64,000 nucleotides of DNA. It comes from Halovenus amylolytica (GTDB lineage: Archaea > Halobacteriota > Halobacteria > Halobacteriales > Haloarculaceae). Below the pieces are notes generated by a model that saw nothing but the letters and a program-made list of their open reading frames with translations, had not been told where the DNA came from and made no database searches. Positions within the stretch are counted from its first letter, which is position 1; each line of letters begins with the position of its first letter. This document shows positions 42,621 through 51,059 of this stretch, in pieces. Both the position numbers and the translations under genes were made by a program. Where the stretch lies: the NCBI GenBank assembly GCA_004015825.1, contig SAYS01000007.1, forward strand, positions 62,001 to 126,000, given 5' to 3'.

Positions 42621-44399
42621 ATGGCTGGCCTGTTGACGTGGGTCCTCGTCGGTATCGTCCTCTACACCGCAGTTGCGATGGGGCTGAAAGCCCGTGGCTA
42701 CCTGCCGGAGTCGGTGAAGGTTTCGGGACCGCTGACGACAATCCACACGAAACGCGGTAGACAGTTACTCAATAGGCTCGCGAAACGGGAACGCTTCTGG
42801 CGTGCCTGGGGGAACGTAGGCGTCGGAATCGCACTGGTCGTGATGGTCATCACCGGCATCGGCGTCCTGATCGCAGTCCCCGCGATCATCGCACAGCCGG
42901 AGGCAGGAACGTTCGAGAATCCACAGAACGTCCTCGTCATCCCGGGCGTCAACGACTTTCTCCCGCTGTCGGCCGCCCCAGAGATTATTTTCGGCTTGCT
43001 GGTCGGACTCGTCGTCCACGAAGGCGGCCACGGCCTGCTCTGTCGGGTCGAGGATATCGAGATCGAGTCGATGGGGGTCGCAACCTTCGCGCTCATCCCG
43101 ATCGGTGCCTTCGTCGAACCCGACGCCGACGACCAGCGAGCGGCCGACCGCGGCGCACAGACCCGGATGTTCGCCGCCGGGATCACGAACAACCTCGCAG
43201 TCTGCGTGATTGCAGCCCTCCTGTTGATACCGATCGCCGGCTCAATCGCTGTCGTCGGCGGTGCGCCGGTCGGCGATACAGTCCCGGGATCGGGAGCCGC
43301 CGAGGCAGGGCTCGGAAACGGTGACGTCGTCACCGAAATCGACGGAACCCCGATCGAGAACGCCTCGGCGCTCGATACGGCACTCGAAGCAAACGCAGAC
43401 GAGGAACTCACCGTCGAACGGAAAGACGGTGACGCCGTCCAGGTCGACAGACGGCTACTCGTTCTCGGCAACGCCGACGGATTCGGTGACGATATCGTCG
43501 GGACCGACCCACTCACGCGGGTCAGGGCGGTCAACGAGACCACGGTAAACACGGAGCGTGCGTTCGCGGCGGCTGTCGAAGACCGGTCGGTCAACACACT
43601 CGTCACCACGCGCGGGAATCAGAGTTTGCCGATCGGTGCCTACATCGCCGAACTGCCAGCAGAGAGCGCTCTCGCAGAACCCGCAGACGGTGCGCCGAGT
43701 GACGGGACGCCGATCGTGGTGACCCGACTCGACGACCGACGAATTACGAACGCCTCCAGCTACGAGTCGGTCCGCGACGACCTCACGGCCGGTACGACTG
43801 TCCCGGTCGAACTGTACGTCGAGGGCGAACAGCGAACGTTCAACGCGACTGTCGGCGCGGACGGTGATCTGGGTGTGCCGGACACAGTGCTCGCAGACGG
43901 CTACAGCGGGTTCGTGTTCGACGATTTCGGTGTCGATCCGTACCCGGCCGATCAGTTCCTCTCGTGGCTCTCCGGGGAGAACGCGGCACAGTTCCCGGCG
44001 ATCACCTCGGTACTCGCCTTCACGGCGAATCTGCTCGTGTTGCCGTTTGCGACGCTGATGGATCCGACATCCTTTAGCTACAACTTCGCAGGCTTTACCG
44101 GCGACGTGACGAGCTTTTTCGTCGTCGAGGGACCTCTCTCGATGTTCGGACCCGGGGTTTTCCTCGCAGCGAATCTCCTCTTCTGGAGCTGGTGGATCAA
44201 CTTCAATCTCGCGCTGTTCAACTGTATCCCGGCGTTCCCGCTCGACGGCGGACACATCCTTCGGACGAGCACCGAATCGATCATCTCCCGGCTACCGATC
44301 CCGCGCCGGAGAACCGTGGTGACACTCATTACAGGCGGCATAACGCTCGGGATGGTGTTCGCGGTGATGGTGCTGGTCTTCGGACCGGTCCTGTTGTAG
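42621..44399 (+). CDS. Site-2-protease-type membrane metalloprotease (M50) with PDZ domains
   Basis: The product has 592 residues. An N-terminal membrane helix, then HEGGHGLLCR near 133 as the zinc motif (HExxH). Two PDZ-like regions lie in the loop: GSGAAEAGLGNGDVVTEIDGTPI near 214 and a second near 335. The third ligand is in FNCIPAFPLDGGHIL near 540. About seven hydrophobic segments. Probably a regulatory intramembrane protease; substrate unknown. It is the second M50 protein of the window. Confidence 0.9.
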   Translation: MAGLLTWVLVGIVLYTAVAMGLKARGYLPESVKVSGPLTTIHTKRGRQLLNRLAKRERFWRAWGNVGVGIALVVMVITGIGVLIAVPAIIAQPEAGTFENPQNVLVIPGVNDFLPLSAAPEIIFGLLVGLVVHEGGHGLLCRVEDIEIESMGVATFALIPIGAFVEPDADDQRAADRGAQTRMFAAGITNNLAVCVIAALLLIPIAGSIAVVGGAPVGDTVPGSGAAEAGLGNGDVVTEIDGTPIENASALDTALEANADEELTVERKDGDAVQVDRRLLVLGNADGFGDDIVGTDPLTRVRAVNETTVNTERAFAAAVEDRSVNTLVTTRGNQSLPIGAYIAELPAESALAEPADGAPSDGTPIVVTRLDDRRITNASSYESVRDDLTAGTTVPVELYVEGEQRTFNATVGADGDLGVPDTVLADGYSGFVFDDFGVDPYPADQFLSWLSGENAAQFPAITSVLAFTANLLVLPFATLMDPTSFSYNFAGFTGDVTSFFVVEGPLSMFGPGVFLAANLLFWSWWINFNLALFNCIPAFPLDGGHILRTSTESIISRLPIPRRRTVVTLITGGITLGMVFAVMVLVFGPVLL

Positions 44400-44521
44400 C
44401 TCCGGAAGGGACAAAATGGCGCAGGCGCCGAGATCTGCGCCAACACTTTTGTTCGGGCTCTCAAAACGTGGAGGCGCGAGTCACCGACAGGAAGGAGTGG
44501 AGCGGGCAACTTAGATGTCTG

Positions 44522-47005
44522 TCACTCTCCACCGTACAACTCCTCTATCGCCGCTTTGGCACCCGCTCTCGTTTTCAAATATCGCCGACCACCATCCGGC
44601 GTTCGTACTGCGAAGTCGTAAATACTGCTATCGGGTCGATACCACCGACTTTCGTGACGCTGGAGTGGGTCTTCCGAGATTGTTCCCCCGTCAACTGTCC
44701 CGGAGGCGGCATTCGAAGATGAACCGTGCTCACCGTCTGCCGTTTGCTGGCGTTCCGGTGTTTCGACGAGAATATCACTATCGACGGGGAAATCCGTCAT
44801 CAGACCAGTTTCGTTGTCAGAAGCCCGAGCTGCTCTTCGTGTTTGCTCCATGAGGACTTGCTGCGTATTAATTACGACCGCCCCTTCCTGCGGACGCTTT
44901 TGATCATAGCTGCCATCGGAGTTCATCGTCCAGCGTTTCCTGTTATCCGCAAGGATCACATCGAGGTTAAATTTCAGCTGTCGACGAATTCGTGGATCCT
45001 CGACCGGCGTGACAGCTTCGACCCGTTTGTCGAGGTTCCGGGTCATCCAGTCGGCACTGCCGATATAGTACTCGGGGCCGCCGCCGTCGCTACAATGGTC
45101 GATCTCTTCAGATTCAGCGGCCCGTGCACCGTTTTCGAAGTAATAGATCCGGGAGTGTTCGAGGAATCGGCCGACGATCGAGTGAACAGAGATGTTCTCG
45201 CTGATCTCTTCGAGACCGGGACGGAGCCGACAGATATCCCGGACGATGAGATCGATTTCGACACCGGCTATCGCTGCCCGGTACAGCTCTTCGACGATTG
45301 CCGAGTCTTCGAGGCCATTGATTTTTATCACGATCCGTGCTGGCCTGCCAGCCTGTGCGTGCTGGGCTTCACGGCGGATGTATCGGGTAAACTCCCGTCG
45401 CATCGTTACCGGCGCGACCAGCAGTTTCCGGAACTGTTTGTCCAGTCCCGGTCCAGTAAATGAGTTAAACAGCGTCACGAGATCCTGGCCGATATCGTGA
45501 TCAGCCGTCAACAGCCCCAGATCGACGTATCCTTTGGCTGTCTCGGAGTGGTAGTTGCCAGTGCCGACGTGCGAGTAGAGGTTGACACCGTCGTCCTCCT
45601 CTCGAACGACCAGTGCAGTTTTGGTGTGCGTTTTGAGCCCGATCGTTCCGTAGGCGACGTGGATGCCGTTTTCTTCCAGTCGTCGGACCCATTCGAGATT
45701 GTTCTGCTCGTCGAAGCGGGCTTTCAGTTCGACCATGACCGCGACCTGTTTGCCGTTTTCGGCGGCTTCGATCAGCGACTGGATGACCTGTGAATCACTG
45801 GCGGTTCTGTAGATAGCTGCTTTGACTGCGAGGACATCGGGGTCGTTTGCCGCTTCAGTGAGAAATCGCTGGACAGTCACGTCGAAATCGTGGTAGGGAT
45901 GGTGCAACAGGACATCGTCCTCGTTGATATCTCTGAAAATACTCCGACCCTCGTCAGTTTCATCCTCATCCTCAAACGGAGAGTGACGGTGGCGTTTGAG
46001 GCGAGGGTGGGGCTGTGGTGTCCACTGGTCGAGTTTGAGTTCCGGTCGGTCGAGGTCGGTGAGGATTGCGAAATCGCGGTAGTCGATCGGGCCGTCGAGG
46101 TCGTATATCTCACGCTCGGCAAGATCGAGTTGTTCCTGCAGAGTATCACGGATCTGGGGGTCTGCATCCGATGCAATCTCCATCCGGACGACGCTTGCGA
46201 AGCGACGCTGTTCGAGGACATCCTCGATAATATCGATGAGATCCTCCGCGACCTCTTCGTTACGGCGGACCTCGGCGTTACGTGTCAGCCTGAACAGGGC
46301 CGTGTCGATAATATCGACGTTTGGCAGGAGGAGATCGAGGTTCTCTCGGATCACATCCTCGACCAGAACATACCGCGAATCGTCGTTCACCTCGATCAGT
46401 CGCGGCCTGTTGGGTGGGATCTTGATTCTGGTAAATGTCGGGTCTTCTACACTCGGTTGCCGGGTAAGAACCGCAAGCGAGAGCGACCGGTTCGAAATAA
46501 ACGGAAACGGATGAGCAGGATCGAACGAAAGCGGTGTCAGCGTAGGTTTGATCGATGTTTCGAAGTAGTCGCGCATCCGTGACCGGTTCCCCTCGGATAG
46601 CTGGTCGTACGAAACGATTTCGATACCCTGTTCGGCCAGTGCCGGCCGAAGGATCTCGGCATAACACTGCGCCTGCGTCTGGAGCATTGGTTCGAGCTGC
46701 TCGTGGACCGCTTCCCACTGTTCACGTGGACGATGGCCATCCACGGTCTGTTCCGTGACGCCAGCCTCGATCTGTTGTTTGAGGCCACCGATACGCTTCA
46801 TAACAAACTCGTCCAGGTTTCGCGTAACGATCACAAGAAAACGGATCCGTTCGAGCAATGGGTTCCGATCATCGAGGGCTTCGTGCATCACTCGGCGCTG
46901 GAACGCAAGTTCGCTTAGTTCACGGTTCAGGTACAGACCGGAGTCGGTCACGTCGACATCTGCTGGCTCGTAGGGTGGGATATCGAGTGGATCCTCGAAA
47001 GTCAT
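44522..47005 (-). CDS. ppk1: Polyphosphate kinase 1
   Basis: The product has 827 residues from ATG 47005 (MTFEDPLDIPPYEPADV). It makes long-chain polyphosphate from ATP. N domain: YLNRELSELAFQRRVM and RNLDEFVMKRIGG. The phosphorylated histidine is in SHVGTGNYHSETA near 487. The second conserved His lies in VGRFLEHSRIYYFENG near 640. C-terminal about 130 residues after the PPK core are Thr/Ser/Asp-rich and end EELYGGE. The gene follows the PPP phosphatase by 1 bp, forming an operon. Confidence 0.95.
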   Translation of the reverse strand: MTFEDPLDIPPYEPADVDVTDSGLYLNRELSELAFQRRVMHEALDDRNPLLERIRFLVIVTRNLDEFVMKRIGGLKQQIEAGVTEQTVDGHRPREQWEAVHEQLEPMLQTQAQCYAEILRPALAEQGIEIVSYDQLSEGNRSRMRDYFETSIKPTLTPLSFDPAHPFPFISNRSLSLAVLTRQPSVEDPTFTRIKIPPNRPRLIEVNDDSRYVLVEDVIRENLDLLLPNVDIIDTALFRLTRNAEVRRNEEVAEDLIDIIEDVLEQRRFASVVRMEIASDADPQIRDTLQEQLDLAEREIYDLDGPIDYRDFAILTDLDRPELKLDQWTPQPHPRLKRHRHSPFEDEDETDEGRSIFRDINEDDVLLHHPYHDFDVTVQRFLTEAANDPDVLAVKAAIYRTASDSQVIQSLIEAAENGKQVAVMVELKARFDEQNNLEWVRRLEENGIHVAYGTIGLKTHTKTALVVREEDDGVNLYSHVGTGNYHSETAKGYVDLGLLTADHDIGQDLVTLFNSFTGPGLDKQFRKLLVAPVTMRREFTRYIRREAQHAQAGRPARIVIKINGLEDSAIVEELYRAAIAGVEIDLIVRDICRLRPGLEEISENISVHSIVGRFLEHSRIYYFENGARAAESEEIDHCSDGGGPEYYIGSADWMTRNLDKRVEAVTPVEDPRIRRQLKFNLDVILADNRKRWTMNSDGSYDQKRPQEGAVVINTQQVLMEQTRRAARASDNETGLMTDFPVDSDILVETPERQQTADGEHGSSSNAASGTVDGGTISEDPLQRHESRWYRPDSSIYDFAVRTPDGGRRYLKTRAGAKAAIEELYGGE

Positions 47006-47006
47006 A

Positions 47007-47708
47007 TTATGGGTCCAGTGTTGCTGGCTCAACGATGCTATCAGACGACCGTGAGACGTAGGTCTCCGGCGGATCGACAGCAATGAGTTCGTCTGCCCGA
47101 TAGTCGTACGCAGTCAGTTGCCCGCCGTACACACAGCCAGTATCGAGTCCGACTGCATGCTCGCTCACGAAGGGTTCAGAAAGGACAGTATGTCCGAAAA
47201 ACACCCGTGGAGACTCCGGACGTGCCTCGAACCAGAAGGGACGCTCGTAGCTCCCATCGGGAACGAGCGACCGATTGTTCAGTAGTTCGGTAAGTGTGTG
47301 TTCATCGAACGGTTTGCGATGATCGATGCCGCCGTGGACGACCGCGACATCGTCCCAGGAGATGATCAGGGGCAACGATTCGAGATACGCAAGGTCGTCG
47401 TCAGTCAGGGTCTCTATCGATTTTCGACCATCGATGAGTTTCTGTTCGTTGTTGCCCCGAACAGAACGAAAATTCGGATGCGCTCGCACAAGATCGAGGA
47501 CCCCCTTGCTGTCGGGTCCCTTCCGGACGAGGTCACCGACGAAGACGACGAGATCGTTGGGGGCCGGATCGAGTCTCGCAAGTAACTGTTCCAGAACCTC
47601 CCGACAGCCGTGGACATCGCCGACGACGTATATATCATCCCACTCTGCAGAATCGATGTGTTCATGAGATGGATCGATAGCACTGTTTAATGTAAGATTA
47701 GTTGTCAT
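47007..47708 (-). CDS. PPP-family (Ser/Thr protein phosphatase or Ap4A-hydrolase-like) metallophosphoesterase
   Basis: The product has 233 residues. Metal motifs in order: VVGDVHGCREVLEQL, FVGDLVRKGPDS, VRGNNEQK, VVHGGIDHRKP and the end VGLDTGCVYGGQLTAY. The last element is the typical signature of bacterial-type PPP/ApaH-like enzymes. It lies 1 bp upstream of ppk1 on the same strand. That suggests it hydrolyses polyP, a nucleotide polyphosphate or a phosphoprotein related to phosphate storage. Confidence 0.9.
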   Translation of the reverse strand: MTTNLTLNSAIDPSHEHIDSAEWDDIYVVGDVHGCREVLEQLLARLDPAPNDLVVFVGDLVRKGPDSKGVLDLVRAHPNFRSVRGNNEQKLIDGRKSIETLTDDDLAYLESLPLIISWDDVAVVHGGIDHRKPFDEHTLTELLNNRSLVPDGSYERPFWFEARPESPRVFFGHTVLSEPFVSEHAVGLDTGCVYGGQLTAYDYRADELIAVDPPETYVSRSSDSIVEPATLDP

Positions 47709-47804
47709 ATTAAAGCAAATTTTTCACTACCAGTCAGTACCCGAAAGTTTAGGAGTTACGTTTAACTAAATTTATAATAGTACTATATATCAATACAAAT
47801 ATTC

Positions 47805-47889
47805 TGATACTGGTGGCTATAAGAAATTAAAACAATTTCGACCCCCATGAGGGTCGAATATTTTCAGGAATTTATAGCTACCAGTATGA
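47805..47889 (+). mobile_element. Palindromic element, family 2, copy E
   Basis: The 79-bp element 47808-47886 is flanked by TGA on both sides. Ends TACTGGTGGCTATAA and TTATAGCTACCAGTA are inverted repeats with one mismatch. Central stem TTCGACCC...GGGTCGAA. Compared with copies F and G, both arms and the centre have changed in a compensating way so that the hairpin is kept. Confidence 0.8.
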
Positions 47890-47955
47890 GCAACTGATCC
47901 GCTAGTCCAAACAGCTACCGATCCGTAGCGTGATTCAATGGCAGTTAGTTCATCC

Positions 47956-48039
47956 TGATACTGTCGGCTGTAAGAAACTGAAGAATTGCGCCACCCCGGG
48001 GTGGCGCATATCTTTACGAATTTACAGCCGGCAGTATGA
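47956..48039 (+). mobile_element. Palindromic element, family 2, copy F
   Basis: The 78-bp element 47959-48036 is flanked by TGA (47956-47958 and 48037-48039). Ends TACTGTCGGCTGTAA and TTACAGCCGGCAGTA. The centre holds the perfect palindrome GCGCCACCCCGGGGTGGCGC. It is nearly identical, in reverse orientation, to copy G at 61442. Located 69 bp from copy E, with the same TGA direct repeat. Confidence 0.85.
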
Positions 48040-48049
48040 CTCGTGATAG

Positions 48050-48397
48050 TTACGCAAATTCTGGTGTCTCAACACGGCTTGCGACGAGTGACCGGAAGAA
48101 CCGCGAAAGTTCGTAGACGACTTCCATCGAATCGACGTATTCGTACCGATCCAAATCGTCACATAGACAAATTCCATCACGTCTATATCTCTCGATACAG
48201 CCTTCGAGACGGGTCTGAATTGTTTTTATCTGGTCTGTCGAGAGGTTGTCTTCAGCGTCAATCCCGGTTACATCAGTTATAAATGGCCGGTAATAGTCGA
48301 GATCCAACTGCCATTCACCGTCGCTCTGCGTGACACCCAGAATATCCGGTGGCTCTCGGCCACGCAAATGAGAGTTCGCAGAAAGTTCGATTATCAT
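48050..48397 (-). CDS. Hypothetical protein beside palindromic elements
   Basis: The product has 115 residues. It starts MIIELSANSHLRGREPPDILGV and contains an acidic middle, IDAEDNLSTDQIKTIQTRLEGCIERYRRDGICLCDDLDRYEY (landmark). No family recognised. Composition is less acidic than its neighbours. It ends 11 bp from the right repeat of element F and lies in a region of AT-rich DNA, so it may be part of the accessory pocket 47.7-49.2 kb. Confidence 0.55.
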   Translation of the reverse strand: MIIELSANSHLRGREPPDILGVTQSDGEWQLDLDYYRPFITDVTGIDAEDNLSTDQIKTIQTRLEGCIERYRRDGICLCDDLDRYEYVDSMEVVYELSRFFRSLVASRVETPEFA

Positions 48398-48770
48398 ACG
48401 TATATAGCATCATACAGGCATACATATATATATTGATTTCTAACAGAGACAGTTATATAAAATATCACCAAGAGAGGCATATTGCTGTGAGATTGTAACG
48501 GTGCAGACTGACCCGGTGTCACGAACACCAAAGAATTCGTGAATGAGAGCTATCACGGATCTTTCATAGTGATTGTTGCGAGTCTTTACCGTGCTAGCAA
48601 GGTAAATTCTGTGTTACACGCCGTGACACGTCGATATCCGTGACTCGGTCACGAAAATAACCGCAACAATCACTATCAGTGTGTACGGCGGCGTCGAGAA
48701 GTCGCCGATGTATCCGTACAACTCTCACGTTCGAGACGTGTTTATATTTCTATGGCGACAATGACCCGCA
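48398..48770. other. AT-rich gap containing palindromic element C
   Basis: The left part (48398-48470) is very AT-rich with TATATATAT tracts, likely the promoter of the 48050 gene. The centre has no gene; element C occupies 48564-48678. The right end carries the TATA box TTTATATTT (48741-48749) that is 22-30 nt before the GTG of the GIY-YIG gene. Confidence 0.55.
48564..48678 (-). mobile_element. Palindromic MITE-like element, family 1, copy C
   Basis: The 109-bp element 48567-48675 is flanked by TCA on both sides. Ends TAGTGATTGTTGCG and CGCAACAATCACTA are perfect 14-bp inverted repeats. Read on the minus strand it matches copy D closely along its entire length. With D it brackets a single gene in inverted orientation. 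Confidence 0.88.
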
Positions 48771-49046
48771 GTGACCGACTACGTCTATATCCTCGAGTGT
48801 GCCGACGGCTCGCTGTATACCGGGTACACCACCGACGTCGGCCGCCGGGTGGCCGAACACAACGCAGGGACCGGCGCCAGCTACACCGCCGGTCGACGGC
48901 CGGTCGAACTCCGCTACGTCGAGTATCACCCCTCGCGGGGCGCGGCACTGAGCCGCGAACACGAGATCAAATCGCTCCGGAGAGACCGGAAAGAACAGCT
49001 GGTTCCGGACGACGACGACCGCGTTTGCGTGGTTTTCGATCCCTGA
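48771..49046 (+). CDS. GIY-YIG nuclease-family protein (UPF0213/YhbQ type)
   Basis: The product has 91 residues. YVYILECADGSLYTGYTTDVGRRVAEHN has both the GIY-like and YIG-like strands plus the Arg in GRRVAEHN, and a later Glu in SREHEIKSL. This matches the short UPF0213 subfamily of GIY-YIG nucleases; targets are unknown. The start is GTG at 48771, one promoter length from TTTATATTT, so probably leaderless. The stop TGA (49044-49046) is also the left repeat of element D. Confidence 0.88.
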   Translation: MTDYVYILECADGSLYTGYTTDVGRRVAEHNAGTGASYTAGRRPVELRYVEYHPSRGAALSREHEIKSLRRDRKEQLVPDDDDRVCVVFDP

Positions 49047-49158
49047 TAGTGATTATTGCGGTTATTTTCGTGACCGAGTCACAGATCTCGATGTGTCACG
49101 GCGTGTCATTCACAGTTTACGGTGCCAGAGCGGTAAAGACTCGCAATAATCACTATGA
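49044..49158 (+). mobile_element. Palindromic MITE-like element, family 1, copy D
   Basis: The 109-bp element 49047-49155 is flanked by TGA on both sides. Ends TAGTGATTATTGCG and CGCAATAATCACTA are perfect inverted repeats. Both arms carry the same G-to-A type change relative to copy C, that is, a compensating pair. An inner palindrome contains GTGAC...GTCAC. Confidence 0.88.
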
Positions 49159-49206
49159 CCGGGGATCGGGCAGTGATACTCCTGCCGTCCGAGTGTGCTC
49201 GGTGTA

Positions 49207-49500
49207 TTATTCGGTTCCGACGTCTTCGCCAGCATCACCGCTGACACCGACTGTGTTCGTCGTCTCGATCGACTCGATTCCAGAGAGTGTACAGAGATCG
49301 TCGATCAACTCCTGTGTCGTCGTCACTTCGAGCGCACCGAACGCAAGTCGTTTCTCGACGCTCGCACCTGCATCTTCGACCGCAGCTTCGAGTTCCTCGA
49401 CAGTCTCCTCGTCTTCGGACTCGCCAGTTACGACCAGCGAGACTGTCTCCCCCTGGATCGGATCCTCGCGCATTCGCCGGACAGGATGAGAGAGATACAT
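49207..49500 (-). CDS. Small protein resembling a peptidase-inhibitor I9 / subtilisin propeptide fold
   Basis: The product has 97 residues. The part from Met10 (MREDPIQGETVSLVVTG) has alternating strands and helices: VSLVVTG, EELEAAVEDAGASVEKRL, ALEVTTTQELIDDLCTLSGIESIETTN. The pattern is like an I9 inhibitor or propeptide; this is my inference. No protease gene is adjacent. Its ATG shares its A with the stop of the radical SAM gene (TGATG), so translation is coupled. A shorter start at 49473 is possible. Confidence 0.65.
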   Translation of the reverse strand: MYLSHPVRRMREDPIQGETVSLVVTGESEDEETVEELEAAVEDAGASVEKRLAFGALEVTTTQELIDDLCTLSGIESIETTNTVGVSGDAGEDVGTE

Positions 49501-50492
49501 CAGGCGAGTGGCGTCCGTTCGACGACAGTGCCGTCGACGGTCGGATACTGCTCGACGATCTCACCTTTGGAGAGATCACCCTCCTCGACCATCTCTTCGA
49601 GGAGCCACCAGGCGAGTTCGACGTGTTCGCTTTTGACGGCGTAGTAGTCGGCCGGCACACCGAGTTCGTCGAGTTGATCCGGTTCGGTCCAGGTCTTGCC
49701 GTAGACCAGCGTCCCGTCGTCGGTAATCTCGTCGAAGGGCCGACGAACGTTTTTCGCCATCCGTTTCAGGCGATTCCGGTGCTGGGCCGCGTCTTTGAAC
49801 ACGGAGGTACAGAAGTAGACCTTCTCGTGGTCGCCCATCGTCTCCAGGATTTCGTGGCTCCCCTCGACGGCGCTCATGTGGCCCTCGCGGAGTTCGTAGC
49901 CTTCCTCCTGCATCCGCCGGAAGTTCCCCTGGCTCATCTCGAACTCGTTGATATTACAGAAGTCCGCTGCACCCTCGTCGATGAACTCCAGAAACTCCTC
50001 TTCGGCACGGATGCCGGGAATCTCGAAGGCGGGGGTGAGTCCCTCTTCGCGCGCGACGTACAGAATATCCTCCCACTCGGTGCCGTGCATCTCGCCCCAC
50101 AGCTCGAACGGTGGGTGGAAGCGGATCTCGTCGAGGCCGGCCTCGGCGAGGCGACGCATGTTCTCGCGGCCACCGGTGATCCCCGTATAGAGGTGGGTGT
50201 GGTGGTCCTCGCCGAACTCCTCTTTCAGCAACTCGATGTAGCGGCAGGTGCGTTGGAGCACCTCCTGGGGCTCGCCACCGGTGATCGAGGAGCCCAGCGC
50301 GTCCATCCGCTTTGCCTCGTCGACGATGTCCTGGTCACACTCGACTTTCCGCTCGTTGGCGTAGACGTCGGTGACGTTTTTCCGGTTTTCGCCGAGTGGA
50401 CAGTAAAAACAGTCGCGCTGGTCGCAGTAGCCGTAGACGAACAGAACCATCTTTCCGCCCTCGGCACACTGTTCACAGCCCTTGGATAGCAT
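49500..50492 (-). CDS. Radical SAM protein (COG2108-like)
   Basis: The product has 330 residues. YGYCDQRDCFYCPLGENRKN holds the cluster cysteines as CX4CX2C rather than the usual CX3CX2C. SITGGEPQEVL is the SAM-binding GGE motif. An N-terminal CEQC pair may bind metal. The family is related to pyruvate formate-lyase activating enzymes but is of unknown substrate in archaea. Downstream it is coupled to the I9-like gene by a 1-bp overlap, suggesting a peptide or protein connection. Confidence 0.88.
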   Translation of the reverse strand: MLSKGCEQCAEGGKMVLFVYGYCDQRDCFYCPLGENRKNVTDVYANERKVECDQDIVDEAKRMDALGSSITGGEPQEVLQRTCRYIELLKEEFGEDHHTHLYTGITGGRENMRRLAEAGLDEIRFHPPFELWGEMHGTEWEDILYVAREEGLTPAFEIPGIRAEEEFLEFIDEGAADFCNINEFEMSQGNFRRMQEEGYELREGHMSAVEGSHEILETMGDHEKVYFCTSVFKDAAQHRNRLKRMAKNVRRPFDEITDDGTLVYGKTWTEPDQLDELGVPADYYAVKSEHVELAWWLLEEMVEEGDLSKGEIVEQYPTVDGTVVERTPLA

Positions 50493-50555
50493 TCACAGCA
50501 CTGTAGCGCGTCGATCTGTAAAAGGGATGCGAAACTGATCGTTAGCGAGAGTGAC

Positions 50556-51059
50556 TCATGCCAGCAGATCTCGCAACACCGCGCCGAACCCCGCCGCACC
50601 GATACAGAACGAGACCAGTCCACCGATCCCCGTGAGTGCCAGCGCGCCGTTGATCGCAGCGCCGACGAGCAAGGGGAGTTTCCAGTCCTCGGCGTCGACG
50701 ATTCGCTCACCGATCAACAAGAAGGCGATCGCCGAGCCCACCGCCCATAACACGTAGGCTGTGATGGCGAGCGGGACGACGACGAAAATACCGATGATCG
50801 TCAACACTAGCAGGAACGTTACCAGTATCAACCCGACCAGGGCGAGCACCCCGTAAATGAACGAGTCGATCGGCTCCTCGGTCAGCGACCGTTTCATCCG
50901 ATCGGTGTACGCCGGGGCGAGTGCGACCAGCAGGGCACCAACCAGAAGCGTCGTCAGGAAGACACCGAACGCACCGCCGCCTAACCCGAGTTGGATGTCG
51001 ATATTGAATCCCGGTCCCTCACCCATAGCCTGGGCCAGCACTACGAACGCTTTATTCAT
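50556..51059 (-). CDS. Haloarchaeal integral membrane protein, unknown function
   Basis: The product has 167 residues with four hydrophobic segments (about 30-48, 69-90, 92-115 and 128-160, the last with a Gly break). A positively charged loop, YTDRMKRSLTEEPIDS, sits between segments 1 and 2. The pattern resembles the DUF of bactofilin-associated haloarchaeal membrane proteins, but no motif is decisive. It lies upstream of the radical SAM gene on the same strand with a 63-bp gap. Confidence 0.75.
   Translation of the reverse strand: MNKAFVVLAQAMGEGPGFNIDIQLGLGGGAFGVFLTTLLVGALLVALAPAYTDRMKRSLTEEPIDSFIYGVLALVGLILVTFLLVLTIIGIFVVVPLAITAYVLWAVGSAIAFLLIGERIVDAEDWKLPLLVGAAINGALALTGIGGLVSFCIGAAGFGAVLRDLLA

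Noticed and set aside
48564..49158. Elements C and D acting as one composite transposon
   Set aside because: Outer flanks differ (TCA on the left, TGA on the right), and each element has its own matched 3-bp repeat, so two independent insertions are more likely.
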